Below are positions 24,170-36,218 of a stretch of DNA of 64,000 nt, piece after piece (the first letter of the stretch is position 1; each line of letters starts with the position of its first letter). Origin of the DNA: Pyricularia pennisetigena. Taxonomy: Eukaryota; Ascomycota; Sordariomycetes; Magnaporthales; Pyriculariaceae. The position numbers were made by a program, and so were the translations under genes. The notes beneath the pieces were generated by a model. That model made no database searches. It saw only the letters and a program-made list of their open reading frames with translations, and was not told where the DNA came from. The stretch lies in NCBI RefSeq assembly GCF_004337985.1, contig NC_043743.1, forward strand, positions 550,228 to 614,227. The letters are read 5' to 3'.

Positions 24170-25175
24170 CCGATGCTGGTAGGTGGGATTCCATTCGTTC
24201 CTGTTTTCAAGGTCGGTGCCGTAGTTTACGCAGTGCTTGTGTTTTTTTTTTTTTGTCGTGCGCCCCACCGAGATACACCCTCCCTTACTCTGCCGGCGCA
24301 TCAGCCCCGATTGATGGGGCGCGGGGCGGGTTGGAAAAACGTGGCTTGACCATTCAGGGCTGCTACCGTCGCTTCCGGGGCTGCAAGAGATCGTGCGATG
24401 CGACAAGTCTTTCCTTTTTCTTTTTTGTTTTCTTTTTGCTCAAGGCTACAGGGCCAAGTGATGTAGCCCACCTCGACTCGAAAGTGTGTAGTTTCATGTA
24501 TGTTTCTATGTATGTGTATGTTTGCGTGCGCTACGCCCAGTAGTACACCGAGACTCGAAACTTGGAGGAACTTTTCTAGAATGACGGTTAGTGACACCCA
24601 AGCTCTCTGTGCTTCACCCCCAGCCTGGCATGGCTTTCGCTCAGTTACAGTCAGCAGTAATCTTGTACAGCTTGGTGGCATCTATCACCGCTGCCCACCT
24701 CCATACCGTGGAGGCTGACCTGACAGTCGAATCGCGATTTTATTCACTGTGTTCATGCAGTCCAAAATTTAAATACACTCAGCGATGCTGGTCTACGTAC
24801 TATGTACTCTCCACATTCAATGATCATCAATACCGTACCGCAGTCACGGGGTTCCTTTTTCCCGCTCATTATGCTTTATAGTGGTTCCTCTTTCGAGCCG
24901 AGTGTAGAGGCAACCGGTCGGCAGGTACTTTTGCTTCGGCAAGCCATTGCCGGGTGGGGACTTGTTTTGTTTTGAGAGGGCATGACTTTTCGTAGTAAAA
25001 GCCAACGGTCGCGGGCATGCCCGACGCCACCACGACGACGACCACCCCGTGCACAGGCCAGGGTCTGAACTCTCGTCAACTTTTACCTTGTCAATAGTAA
25101 GGAGTATTATCAGGGCTTGTAGAAGTTGACCAGAAACGAAACAAACCCTATTAAGGCTAGTCGAGTTGGGAGACG

Positions 25176-25203
<28 letters not shown>
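25176..25203. repeat. Poly-A tract, 28 bases
   Basis: An uninterrupted A run on the + strand in intergenic DNA. It could be a simple homopolymer or the tail of an old retroposed sequence; no flanking target-site duplication was visible. Confidence 0.9.
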
Positions 25204-25207
<4 letters not shown>

Positions 25208-27299
25208 TCTTACCTGCAAAGCAGGGAGTCCCCGTTTGGTTGCACAGACATTGGAAAGTGGATCCCAACCGAGTCCACGGCGGTGGAGCGCGGTGACGGG
25301 CGCTTAGTCTCTATTAATAGCATCTCTTAACCGATCGCTGGAGAAAAAAAACGGACCCATCAATTTACTTGATACAACACCTTGTTCTTGTTTGCTCCCG
25401 AGAGACATGCAGGACCCTTTTTTTCGATTAAGCATCATCCATCTTGTCATTATATTGAAAAACTGTTCATCGAATATTCACCTCGCAGCCTGCCAAGAGC
25501 ACTGAATCCTTGCAACTTGCTTCTTTTTTGACACCGAAGAATGTACTAAGAATGTAGGTAGGGTAGTATACCGGTATTGCTATTTCTATTTGCGTCTCTC
25601 CGGAGAAATGTCCGTTGGCTTGTCATGATTGTCGAGTCGGTCTGCAGCCTATCTGCTAGCCCACACAACGGCTGCATATATTCATGTGAGCACTAGACTA
25701 GTCGTCACCCATCCCTCAGCCTATCGTTTCTTGACAAGAGGGGTAATTCCTGCCACCGTTTGCCATAAGATTCGTCATTGCTGTATACCAAATCATCATT
25801 CTTTTGACCTTGTGATGTGTACAATGGTCTGCCCTCGCATGCTGTATTTAGAATTAACTCCCGAGAGAATAGACTAGACTAGTCTAATTGGACGGTAATG
25901 AACTAGCTCACTGTGGGTTACAGACGTTTGCTACTACTTGGACTAGCATAGTCAAGACAGTAGTGCCCTTGCATTAGCGGGGGAGAACAAAGTCACTAGC
26001 CAGCCTGGCCAGTTTCTTAATTTGTCTTTTTTGTTTTTTTCTTTAGCATTCCCCGGCGTCTAACACAATTGAACCAACCCACCTTTCGGCGCTTCCGTTG
26101 AAGGTTTCCGCCAACCCAACAATGATGATTTCTTCCAGAAAAACGCACGGAAGGTTTCAAGTCCGTGTGGCACAGGTCCAAAATGGGACGATCAACCTCA
26201 CCTGCTTGAGCTTCCTGCATGCAAGGTACTGATGACCCAATAGAGAGAAGAGAAAAAGGAAAAAAAAAAAGAAAAGGAGGAACAATAACATTCACCACGC
26301 GAATTTCATGTTGTATAACCACACACCACCGGAAACAAAAGGCCCACCGTCGTCATAACCTTGGCTACAGCTGAAGTCGTCAACATGTATCCGGCACCCC
26401 TTTTAACACCTGCAGCGGGAGAAAGTAAGATTCATCGTAGATTCTTTTTTCGAAGTCGAAAATAGAAAATATCGAAGACTATTAAGATTATCCTCTCACA
26501 AAACTTCCTCTTTGGGATGCTGTAATGTTCCAAGGCCTCGTTTCCCACCATCACGGCGGAGGATTCCTCCCCTGTGCATACCGGCATGGATAACTCCTCA
26601 GGTACAGAAAAGGGTCCAGGCCATGTGCCGTGATTCTCAAACACCCTTTTCTCACGGCAGTTTTAATTTTCAAGTCAGCCTCCTTTCCTGATTGAGACAT
26701 TCTCCTCGAGCAACAAACTCAATTACCCCCTCTATCGTGTAGAGCCAGCTGTTCTAGCCTAGGCGCCGATTAGTTTCTCTTGGCATCACTGTCTCTCGAG
26801 TATACTCAAGGTATATTGCAAGTAGCTTCTATGTATTTACTGATGCACTAATTTGTTTAGCTATGACAATAACCAAGTATGCGAAATTTCTGCAAACGCC
26901 CCCTAAGCTTACTTGTCGTTCTTCACTGTGCTGCTCGTCTATAGAATTGTCTGCGCCAGTGAGGCCTCAGCAGGCAGCTTACTATGCTCAGCAAAACCTT
27001 GTATAGTCTTGGGTGACCACCAAGGCAGCAAAACTGAAAATTAAAACTGCACTGGTTGAGTCTGATGGTGATTTAGACTAGTTTCCTTATTATTTCTTTT
27101 CTTTTTCTTTTTTTTTTTTCAATTATCTTGTAACTTCCCGCCCTGAAACGCCATGCAATCCCTCCAAAGTGGTATACCCATCTGTTCGTGATAAACAAAA
27201 ACACAACAATAACGCAAATCGTAACGCCAGAACCCCACCAAAAGTAATGCCGTTGCCATTTCCCATGACCAGATGTCCCAAGTTTAGCGAAGCGCAAAC

Positions 27300-28404
27300 T
27301 TAACCACGCCTGGTTCGCTTCTTCGCAGATCCTCCAGCTGCCTTGTCCCCGCCCGATTTTTTACCAAAGAGGCGGGCCTGTGTAGCCTGGAACGCCTCCT
27401 CCGAGGGCTCGCCGCCGTCCTCATCATCCTCTTCGTCCGCCGCGCGCTTCTTGCCCTTCTTCTTGCCCTTGGGCGCAGCGGCACCGTACTTTTCCGCCAG
27501 CCGGTCCAGGGCGTCCATGCGATCGGCCTGCCGGCCCCTGATCAGCGCCGCGAGCGCGTCCTCGCCGCCGGCATCCTTCTTCTTCTTCCCTTTACCTTTG
27601 CCCTCCCCGGCCGCACCCCCGCCACCAAACAACTTGCCATGCACCCCGAGCTCCTTGGCGTACTCCTCCGCCTCGGCCGCCTCGCCCTTGGCCTCCTTGG
27701 CCCTCTTGTCTCTCTTCTTCTTGCTCTCCTTGGTGTAGGCCCTAAACGCCTCGACGTCGCCCTTGGCGATGGCCTCGTCGATCCAGCCCCTGAACCGCTC
27801 GTCGTCCTCGAGGACGTTGCTGAGCATGACGGACTCGTAGACAACGTCGAGGTCGCCGCGTCCGGCCTCGTACGCGGCCAGGACGTCGTCGCGCTCCTCA
27901 TCCGACTTCTTGTAGACCCTCGCAAACTTTTCAATCGCCTCGCCCGACACGGCGTCGGCGAACTGCGCCCGGTAGAAATCGCTCCAGTCGAAGCCGTCAG
28001 AGTCCACGATCGACTCGGACGTCGAGCCCGTCGCGTCGTACCGCGACCGCCGCGCCGGGTCCGACAGCACCGCGTACGCAAAGGCGATCTGCTGGAACTT
28101 TTCGTGCGCGGCGGCTTTTCGGTCATCGGGGACCTTGTCTGTTGCGAAAGGTGAGGTTTTGTCAGTTTGGTGAAGATGACTTTTTTGACGAAAGATATAT
28201 GAGCAATGCGCTCAGATGTACGTCTTTGCGTAAGCCCTCAATATCCAGTTTCGTAATGCTTCACTTACCAGGGTGGTTCTTCAACGCGGCCTTTCTGTAC
28301 GCAGCCTTGACCTGTTCTGGAGTGGCCGTTTTGTCCAGGGAGAGGACCTCGTAAGGATCGATGGTGGGTGGCTCCTCGCCCGTTGGCTCCTCGTATGAGT
28401 CCAT
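27300..28404 (-). CDS. DNAJC9-like nuclear J-domain protein
   Basis: Two exons: 28404-28269 and 28138-27300; intron 28268-28139 (GTAAGT...CAG); 324 residues. The splice restores the J-domain HPDK motif (ALKNHPDKVPDDRK), which is split exactly at the aspartate codon. The J domain covers about residues 15-85 (IDPYEVLSLDKTATPEQVK to LSDPARRSRYD). It is followed by the DNAJC9-type region with FDWSDFYRAQF and a long Lys/Glu-rich tail with repeated basic clusters ending KKRTRRG, which look like nuclear localisation signals. Family knowledge: DNAJC9 is an Hsp70 co-chaperone that also binds histone H3-H4. The absence of a Gly/Phe region and zinc centre makes it a class III (C) J protein. Its start is 366 bases from the divergent deaminase gene. 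Confidence 0.88.
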
Positions 28405-28770
28405 GATGACTGACCGACCGATTGATAATGGTTTGTTTAGTTCGGTGGTGAAGTAAATGGCAGGATGAAGAGGGTAAGTGGAAGTATGACGCGCTTTCTG
28501 AGAGGTTGAGGTTTCGACGCGTTCCACTCAAGACAAGTCCGACGCCGGCGGGCCGGGAATGACCCACTGTAATTCATTGGCAACACCCCCACCACCGGCC
28601 GTCTACAGGTCCGTCATCCGCCCCGGGCTGACTTCATGTCGTCTCTATTTAACTACAAGAAATTCGGTGCCCTCAACACAGATCATCTCAGCATACGTGA
28701 AGTCGTACAAAGTGCCACAGAAAACAAAAGAAAAAAAAAAAAAAAAAAACATAATAAGCCAGCACAAACA
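28405..28770. promoter_or_regulatory. Head-to-head promoter region, J protein / deaminase
   Basis: A 366-base spacer between two divergent start codons. It contains an A run at 28729-28749 just before the deaminase ATG. It must serve both genes unless insulated. No specific binding site was assigned. Confidence 0.5.
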
Positions 28771-29364
28771 ATGACATCCCCCGACAGCCCCCCAGACCAC
28801 AAAGCCCTCATGGCCCAAGCCCTCACCCTCGCCAGATCCTCCCCCTGCCTACCCACAAACTACCGCGTCGGCGCCCTGCTCGTCGACCCAACCCCTCCCA
28901 CCACATCCTCGTCACCAGAATCCCCCGCAGCCCCCTCGCCGAAAATCCTGTCAACGGGCTACACGCTCGAGCTCCCAGGCAACACGCACGCGGAGCAGTG
29001 CTGCCTCGCCAAGGTCTCGTCCTCAGCAGGAGATGCGCAACCGCCCAGCACCGAGCTCCCAGACGACGGGCAGCTGCAGCGCCTGGATCTGCCCAGGGGC
29101 CGGCTGGCTCTGTACACGACCATGGAGCCGTGCGTGGAGCGCCTGAGCGGTAACCTGCCGTGCGTACAGCGCATCCTCGCCTACCGCGACTTCATCAGCG
29201 ACGTCTACGTCGGCGTACTCGAGCCCGACACCTTTGTCAAGGGCAACTCGGGCCGCGCCGTGCTCGAGGCCTCGGGCATCAGGGTTCATCATGTCGTTGG
29301 CCTCGAGGACGAGATCCTCGCTGTCGCCACCGCCGGCCATGCTCGCCCTGCCGCCGAGCCGTAG
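28771..29364 (+). CDS. Rib2-like CMP/dCMP-type zinc deaminase
   Basis: An intronless frame of 197 residues from the ATG at 28771 (context acaaacaATG); an in-frame upstream ATG at 28636 would add a Lys-rich leader and is less likely. Zinc-site motifs are NTHAEQCCLAK (His ligand plus catalytic Glu) and TTMEPCVERLSGNLPC (two Cys ligands, nine residues between them). The following YVGVLEPDTFVKGNSGR resembles the deaminase domain of yeast Rib2, which acts in riboflavin synthesis. In yeast that domain is fused to a pseudouridine synthase; here it stands alone. Substrate assignment (the riboflavin pyrimidine intermediate) is inferred from similarity and not certain. It is convergent with C1-THF synthase. 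Confidence 0.82.
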   Translation: MTSPDSPPDHKALMAQALTLARSSPCLPTNYRVGALLVDPTPPTTSSSPESPAAPSPKILSTGYTLELPGNTHAEQCCLAKVSSSAGDAQPPSTELPDDGQLQRLDLPRGRLALYTTMEPCVERLSGNLPCVQRILAYRDFISDVYVGVLEPDTFVKGNSGRAVLEASGIRVHHVVGLEDEILAVATAGHARPAAEP

Positions 29365-29966
29365 CGAGGGCACGGCCGCACGACGAGGACTTCTTCGTGG
29401 ACTGCCTCAGCAGCTGCACGTATGTTGCGTTTAGTGTAGTCGTACCCGAAAAAAGACCACATAACATCAATCTACTCACGGGCGCCAACCGTCCACGTAG
29501 GTGGCTTCTCTGAAAGTTTCAAGAAACTCGATTGGTTCCCTTTATTTTCAACCAGGTCACGGACGCTATACACGCGTCCATACACCTGTTTATCTCTCTC
29601 TCTCTATCTCTCTCGTCTATCAGCTCGCTCTCTAAAATATGGTATGCCGAATATGCCTCGCATGATGAAATGCAAGAAAAAATCACAGTAGCGATGCTCC
29701 CAGCTCCCGGGCAACAATTGCGTACCACGCTTATTGCACTTGCGCCTTTTGTTGAAAGGCCATTTTTACCCAACCATCCTTTAACGCTCCCAAAAAATTA
29801 AAATCCCCCAAATGCTTCAAATAACAAAAATGCCCCTGTAAATGGGTATAGTAGTTGAGACCAGAAAAAAAAAATGAAATGAAACCACAAAGTGAAAGTG
29901 AGACGCTGTTGAATGTACGTCCATACTTCTCACAGGAGACGGGAACCAAAAGGTCTCAGGACCCTC
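29365..29966. other. Convergent intergenic region
   Basis: About 600 bases between the convergent deaminase and C1-THF synthase genes. It has a CT dinucleotide-rich patch at 29591-29614 and A/T-rich DNA near 29860. No gene is seen; it probably holds overlapping or abutting 3' UTRs. Confidence 0.5.
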
Positions 29967-32900
29967 TTAGAACAGACCGTCAATCTCACCAGTCTCGGCA
30001 TCAACGTCGACATTGAGATATCCAGGAGCCGTAGGCAGACCGGGAATAGTCTGAATGTCAGCAGCGAGAGCGTACCTGCAACAGAAACACGGAACCACGT
30101 TAGTAAACAGCTCTTCAAACCACCGACCAACCGTCATAGTATGTAAACCAGAGAAAACTCACAGGTAACCAGCTCCGGCCGCCATCCTAACATCCCTGAT
30201 AGGTACCGTGAAGCCCGTGGGTGCACCCTTGAGCTCCGGGTCGTGCGACACCGAGTACTGAGTCTTGGCAATGCAAATCGGCAGGTTGCCGAATCCTTGG
30301 CGCGTGTAAGTCTCGACCTTCTTCTGGGCGAGCTCTGAGAACTCCACAGCGGCCGCGCCGTACATGTCCTTGGCAATCTTCTCAATACGCTCCTGGACGG
30401 TTCCTTCCAAGCTGTACAGAAGCTTAAAATCGGGCTTGGGAAGTTCGGAGGCTGCAATGACAGCCTGAGCGAGATCGATCGCTCCCTTGCCACCATGGGC
30501 CCAGTGATCAGAGAGCACAGCGTCGACGGCGCCTGCCGCTAGTGACTCTTCCCGCACGGCGGCGACCTCGGCGTCCGTGTCAGTCGCGAACTTGTTGATA
30601 GCCACGACTACAGGCACGCCGTACTGCTTTGCGTTCTCGATCTGCTTGCGCAGGTTCGTGCAGCCGGCCCTCAGCGTCTCAACATTTTCCTCCTTGTAGA
30701 CAGGGCTGAGCGGGGCGCCAGGGGTGATCGGCGGTCCGCCGCCGTGGACCTTGATCGCGCGCACGGTGGCGACGATGACGACGACGTCGGGAACAAGACC
30801 TGAAGTGCGGCACTTGATGTTGAAGAAGCGTTCGCCTCCCATGGTGAAGTCGAAACCGGCTTCAGTTATGACAAAGCCAGTGTTGGCCGAGTGGTCCTCG
30901 TCAGGTTCGGTACCAGCCAGCTTGAGGGCGATCTTGTCGGCAATAATCGAGCTGTTACCAATGCTGATGTTGGCAAAGGGGCCGGCGTGGACAAAGACGG
31001 GGGTGCCCTCAAGGGTCTGCATCAGGTTGGGCTTGATGGCATCGCGCATCAATGCCGTCAAGGCTCCACCGGCACCGATGTCGTCGCATGTGATGGGGTC
31101 TCCGCTACGCGATGTGGCAACAACCATGCTGCCCAGGCGCTCCCGCATGTCTGCCAAGCTAGTGCTCAGCGCCAATATAGCCATACACTCGCTGGCCACC
31201 GAGATATCAAAGCCGGTTTCACGAGTCTGACCCTTCTCAGTAGGTGCAGTGCCAATGGTGATTCCACGCAGGTGACGGTCATTGACGTCCAACACACGCC
31301 TCCAGGTAATCGTGTCCGGGTCGATGTCCAGTCTCACGAAGCGGCTGATCTCTTCCTCTGTAAGCTCTGCCGGGTCGGTCTTTGTAATTCCAAGCTTCTT
31401 CAAGCGACGGAACATAATGGGAGCAAACTCTCTCTTTCCGTTCTTCATCGGAACCAGACGCTTGAAGAGGCTGGCGTCCTTGGAGGTGTTCTCGTGGAAA
31501 ATTCGCGTATCAATGGCAGCAGCAAGAAGGTTGTTTGCGGCAGTAATGGCGTGGATGTCACCGGTGAGATGGAGGTTAAACTCGTCCATGGGAATGACCT
31601 GGCTGTAGCCACCACCGGCAGCACCACCCTTGATGCCGAAAGTCGGGCCTTGACTGGGTTGCCTGACGTTGGCAAAAGTTGAACGTCCCAAGTGACCACC
31701 AAGGGCCTGAGCGAGACCCATGGTCGTCGTCGACTTCCCTTCTCCCAACGGGGTAGGGGTGATACCAGTCACAACAACATAGCGACCGTCGCGACGATGC
31801 TTGAGGCGGTCGAGCAGACTGAGGTCAACTTTGGCCTTGTAGGCACCGTAAGGCTCCAGCTCAGAGGCGCCGATGCCAATCTCCTCAGCAACGCGGACAA
31901 TCTGCTTGGGGACCTGTGCCCTGGAGATGGCAATGTCCGAGGGTACGGGGTCAAGCAGCTTGAGCGGCAACGGCACCATCTTACGGTTCTTCTGACGCTG
32001 CGTGTGCATGGTTGCCGAGTCGACAACGTTCTGTAGCAGCATGGCCACGGTCATGGGTCCGACGCCGCCGGGCACAGGCGTGATGTAAGATGCTACCTTA
32101 GAGGCAGATTCGTAGTCGACGTCACCAACAAGACGTTGGCCAGACTTCTTGGAGGCATCAGGAACGTAGTTTGTGCCGACGTCAATGACTATGGCGCCCG
32201 GCTTGAGCCACTCCCCCTTGACAAAGCCAGGCTTGCCGATGGCAGCAACAACAATGTCAGCAGCCTTCAGGTGGTCTTGGAGGCCAACGGTCCTGGAGTG
32301 GCAGACGGTGACGGTGGCATCGGCGTTCTTGAGCAGGTAGCTCACAGGACTGCCGACAATGTCACTACGACCAAGAACAACTGCATTCTTTCCCTTCAGG
32401 TCCACACCCGTCTCCTGGAGCAGGACCATGATGCCCTTGGGAGTGCATGGGATGAAGTAAGGGTGGCCGCCCTTCTTGGCCAGCTCGCCAATATTTGTCG
32501 CACCAAAGCCATCGACGTCCTTCTCGTCAGCCACAGCCGAAGTGATGGCGTACTCATCAAGATGCTTTGGCAATGGGAGCTGAACAAGGACGCCGTGAAT
32601 CTTGGGGTCGTTGTTAATACGGTGCAACTGGTTGAGCAGCTCAGCCTCCGAGATGGTCTCGGGGTAGTGGAGCAGTTCACATTGAATTCCAGCCTAGGGA
32701 AAATGTTAGCAGGGTCGCGCATACCGCGGCAACAGAATGCGGGGTTCTCTACCTCTTCGGCGGCCTTGAGTTTCATGCGAACATAGGTGGCTGCAGACAA
32801 GGTAAGTGGGAGAGTGGTTAGTCATCCAGACATTGATCATGGTAGGTTTTGATCATGACATATGCTCCTCGTTTGGATCAGGAATCGGGGACAGTTCTTA

Positions 32901-33549
32901 CCAGAATCAGATCTATCACCAACTAGTAGCCAAGTCAGAGTGTTAGTTACATTACATGCAAGCCAAAAAAAATAAGGTCCAGATAAGAACAAAGAGGAAA
33001 AGAAAAAAAAAAAGCTAAGTTACCTTGAATAATGTTAAGACACGGCTTATAGTGGGGGTTCACGGCCTGCTTCTCATCGATTTCGGCGTGAAGCCTCTCC
33101 CTTATTTTCTTGGCAATAGCCATTCCGTCAATCTTGATGGCGGCCATCTCGCTGCTGGGTTTCGAACTGCTAGTCGCAAAGTCCCTCTGCTGCGAAAGAT
33201 GCCTTCTGGAACTAGAACCAGTCCTTGGCAGGTGTAGGTGATGGCGAGAGACCAGAGGATTTTGTGGCCCTCGAAGGGTGGCACGTGGATCTGGGGAACA
33301 GGTTAAGATGGGCAGGCGGTATCGGCCAGGGTGGGTAGCCGCGGTGGCAGCTGCAGGTTCTGTCTGGAGTCTTATCGCAGATGAGTCGTTGGACGATGAC
33401 TGCAGATTAAGCGTGTGGCGCGCAGCAGCAAGGCCAGGAATAGAAGAAAACCTTGCCAAACTCGTGCTCCTCGAGCTGGGATGCAAACTCGTGGTACGGG
33501 AACACCTGCGCATGGTTGAAGCTAGTCTAAGTTTTCCATCGGCTATCAT
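29967..33549 (-). CDS. MIS1/ADE3-like: C1-tetrahydrofolate synthase (trifunctional), with mitochondrial leader
   Basis: Five exons: 33549-33024, 32922-32902 (21 nt), 32790-32753, 32693-30163 and 30075-29967; 1074 residues from the first ATG. The N-terminal third is methylene-THF dehydrogenase/cyclohydrolase ([59 protein letters not shown]). The rest is 10-formyl-THF synthetase with the P-loop [18 protein letters not shown] near residue 508. The last exon restores the conserved C-terminus ending EIDGLF; without that splice the protein would stop early at 30161. The enzyme interconverts one-carbon units on folate for purine, thymidylate and formyl-Met synthesis. The first 134 residues are Arg/Ser-rich and acid-poor at the start ([19 protein letters not shown]), like a mitochondrial presequence. 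An in-frame ATG at 33147 would give a 940-residue cytosolic form. Confidence 0.95.
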
Positions 33550-34809
33550 TTTTGCGGGTTAAGAATGAGTCTGGGCAAGTTTGCCGCCTGATTCTTTTTT
33601 AATTTGTTGTCGACAGCGGTCGCTTGTTGTCCGATGGACGCCCGATGGCGTTTCTCTTTTTTTCTTTTCTCTTGAATGATGATATGACAAACAAAATTGT
33701 GACTCAAACAGTGGAGCGTATTGATAGAAGGGACTTCACCAGGATATCCCTTTGCGATACGATACTAGTGAATAAAATAAAAAACTAAGAAAAAGTATGC
33801 AGTCTATAATGGTGAATGCCAAAGAGACTCTTAAGCTCTGCTAGTCTGATATGCTATCAAGAGTCTTAGAAATCCGAGCCAAGCGACAGTCCTTTTTCTA
33901 CATGTTGATGGGGGCGCGACCATTCTCTCTTTAAAGCCCAGGACACTACATGGAGCCACAATGTCGCGATTCAAGATCGCAACATCACGCCGGTTCCAGT
34001 CAATTGATATGTCGACTGTAACATCGTTTGAAACTTTGCAATTTTCTGTTCGCACTCCAACTGGGCAAAGTCCCCACCGCGCGTCCGTCGGGTTTGCGGT
34101 GTGTCGAAACATTGCCAAGCAAGGAAAGATAATGAGCCAAACATCGATATTTCACTGCGAGCTTGACCCTGTTGTCAGGTTGGTTGCTGCACGTCTGCAG
34201 ACTGTCATATGTCGTAAAGATGCAGGTTTAGCCTAACCAAGTGTTTCCAGCTTGTCATTCATTGACGGTCGCACAGGGAATTGGTAGCAGTGCACTGTAA
34301 CGAGTAGGGTTCTCAAGTTCCGGTGGGGCAGTTGAATAGTTAGTTGCCTTTGCCTAAGATTTGGGTCTGTATGAATATCGTTTCGGTCATGGTGCTGCAG
34401 GTTCGAAACGTACCTCGTCTGCCAGGTACTCAAATGCCAGCCGCCTGAGGCTTGCCAGGTACGGTGCCCAAAGGCGGTGACTCAAAAATTGCTGACTGGT
34501 CCCTAAGCGCACAAGTGAGGGGCGCGGAGCTGTCAGTGTCATTTTTGGGCCAAAAGTTGCCCCTCCCAAAACCTCCAAGTGACATAGCAGCAAAAAAAAC
34601 ATGCAGCGCACAACACAATCGCCCTTATCAAAAAATTGTTCCACATCCCGCGAACAAGGGCCAGACCAACACCACCAACCATCGCGATTACTATTTTACG
34701 ATTCAACGCCAAACGACTGAACCTCCACCTTGCCGTTGACCATTCGCGATACCCCAGACTCTTGATCTCAACTGCAACAATCAAGAGACCTCAAACAAAA
34801 CCAGCCACG
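33550..34809. promoter_or_regulatory. Divergent promoter region, C1-THF synthase / eIF3i
   Basis: About 1.26 kb between two divergent start codons. It is mixed-composition DNA with short T-rich tracts near 33655-33672. A GGTTCGAAAC word at 34400 resembles a Pol III B box, but the surrounding bases do not fold as a tRNA. The promoter role is inferred from position. Confidence 0.45.
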
Positions 34810-36218
34810 ATGAGACCCATCCTTCTTTCGGGCCACGAAAGGGCCCTGACCCAAGTCAAGTGCGCATCCTCCATCTAGGCCCCATCGCACCACATCACAT
34901 GATGCTGCCCATCTACGTGCCGTGCTATGCATACCATGGGCGCGTCCCATCGTCTCCCATCCTTCAACCTACCCATCATGCTGACCATCTCGTGCGCGTC
35001 ATCCACAGATTCAACCCCGATGGCGACCTCATCTTCTCGGTAGCCAAGGACCAGCACATCTGCGTCTGGTTCGCACACAATGGCGAGCGCCTGGGTACCT
35101 ACCACGGCCACCAGGGTGCCATCTGGACCGTCGACTGCGATCCGACCAGCACCATAATCGCCACTGGTTCCGCCGACAACACCATCAAGCTGTGGGAGAT
35201 CAAGACGGGCCGCTGCCTCCACACCTGGGAGTTCCCTACCGCCGTCAAGAGGGTTGAGTTCAGCCCCGACGGCACCAGGCTGCTCGGTGTCACCGAGAAG
35301 CGCATGGGTCACCTCGGCACCATTGTCGTCCTCGACATCAAGCTTGACGTCAACGCAGAGCAGAACCCCGAGAGGGCCATGACCATCGTCTGTGATGAGA
35401 GCAAGGCCACTGTTGCTGGATGGAGCTATCTTGCCAAGTACATCATTGCCGGTCACGAGGACGGCTCAGTCTCGCAATACGACGCCAAGGTGAGTTTTCG
35501 GTGCTTTCGATGGAAACAGGGTGCTTTTTATGCCTTATGAGACCCCCGATATCTCTAGTCGCTGGCAGCTGGGCAAAGAAATCCTCTTAGGAAAGTTCTA
35601 ACCATCGCAAAACACAAACAGAACGGAGACCAACTTCACTCAGTTCAGATCCATGACATGGGCTGTGAGATCAGGGACCTTCAGTGGTCGCAGGATCGCA
35701 CGTACTTCATCACGGCCTCCAAGGACAAGACTGCTAAGCTCGTCACTGCCCGGGACCTCGAGGTTCTCAAGACCTACGCCGCGGATACACCGCTGAACAG
35801 CGCCGTCATCACTCCCAAGAAGGACTATGTCATCCTCGGTGGTGGTCAGGCCGCTATGGACGTTACCACCACCTCGGCTCGCCAGGGCAAGTTCGAGGCT
35901 AGGTTCTACCACAAGATCTTTGAGGACGAGATCGGGCGCGTCAGGGGTCACTTCGGTCCTTTGGTAAGATTGCTCTTCACTTACTTTGAACAAGAACGAA
36001 AATAACTGTGGCACACGGTTTGTAACAAGAATTTGTTACTGATATGAAATCCTCCTCGCAAATAGAACTACGTCGCTGCCGAGCCAAACGGCAAGGGTTA
36101 CGCCTCTGGTGGTGAGGACGGTTACGTCCGCGTACACCAGTTCGACAAGGGTTATTATGACTTTATGTACGAGGTTGAAAGGGAAAGGAAGAACAAGCTG
36201 GAGCAGGCACAGCAATAA
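34810..36218 (+). CDS. TIF34: Translation initiation factor eIF3 subunit i (WD40)
   Basis: Four exons: 34810-34859, 35009-35489, 35622-35963 and 36066-36218; 341 residues. Introns are all GT-AG (149, 132 and 102 nt). The N-terminus [19 protein letters not shown] is the eIF3i signature, restored by the first splice. WD repeats are visible throughout: [40 protein letters not shown], and a final [20 protein letters not shown]. The family folds as a seven-bladed propeller and, with eIF3b and eIF3g, stabilises the eIF3 complex on the 40S ribosome. Length agrees with fungal Tif34 (about 340 aa). The C-terminus ends KLEQAQQ. Confidence 0.97.

Larger units (their letters stand above)
23442..27299. 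other. Gene-poor interval with assembly gap and poly-A tract
   Basis: About 3.9 kb without a supported gene. It holds the N gap at 24162-24169, a 28-base A run (25176-25203), repeated TAGACTAG words (25691, 25872-25886, 27073) and scattered T/A runs. Short open frames here have no recognisable products; one of them crosses the N gap. No strong AT bias suggestive of severe RIP was seen. Confidence 0.5.

Noticed and set aside
24067..24543. 158-codon frame across the N gap
   Set aside because: The frame depends on unknown bases, and its translation has no recognisable features.
30891..31682. 263-codon + strand frame opposite C1-THF synthase
   Set aside because: Antisense shadow of formyl-THF synthetase, whose motifs are all present on the minus strand.
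34380..34440. GGTTCGAAAC word resembling a Pol III B box (possible tRNA)
   Set aside because: The flanking bases cannot form the T stem, and no A box or acceptor stem is found at the right distance.
36066..36218. Possible premature end of eIF3i at 36003 (stop just after the 35963 donor)
   Set aside because: Reading through the intron gives a stop, but the GTAAGA donor and AATAG acceptor restore the conserved last WD repeat.
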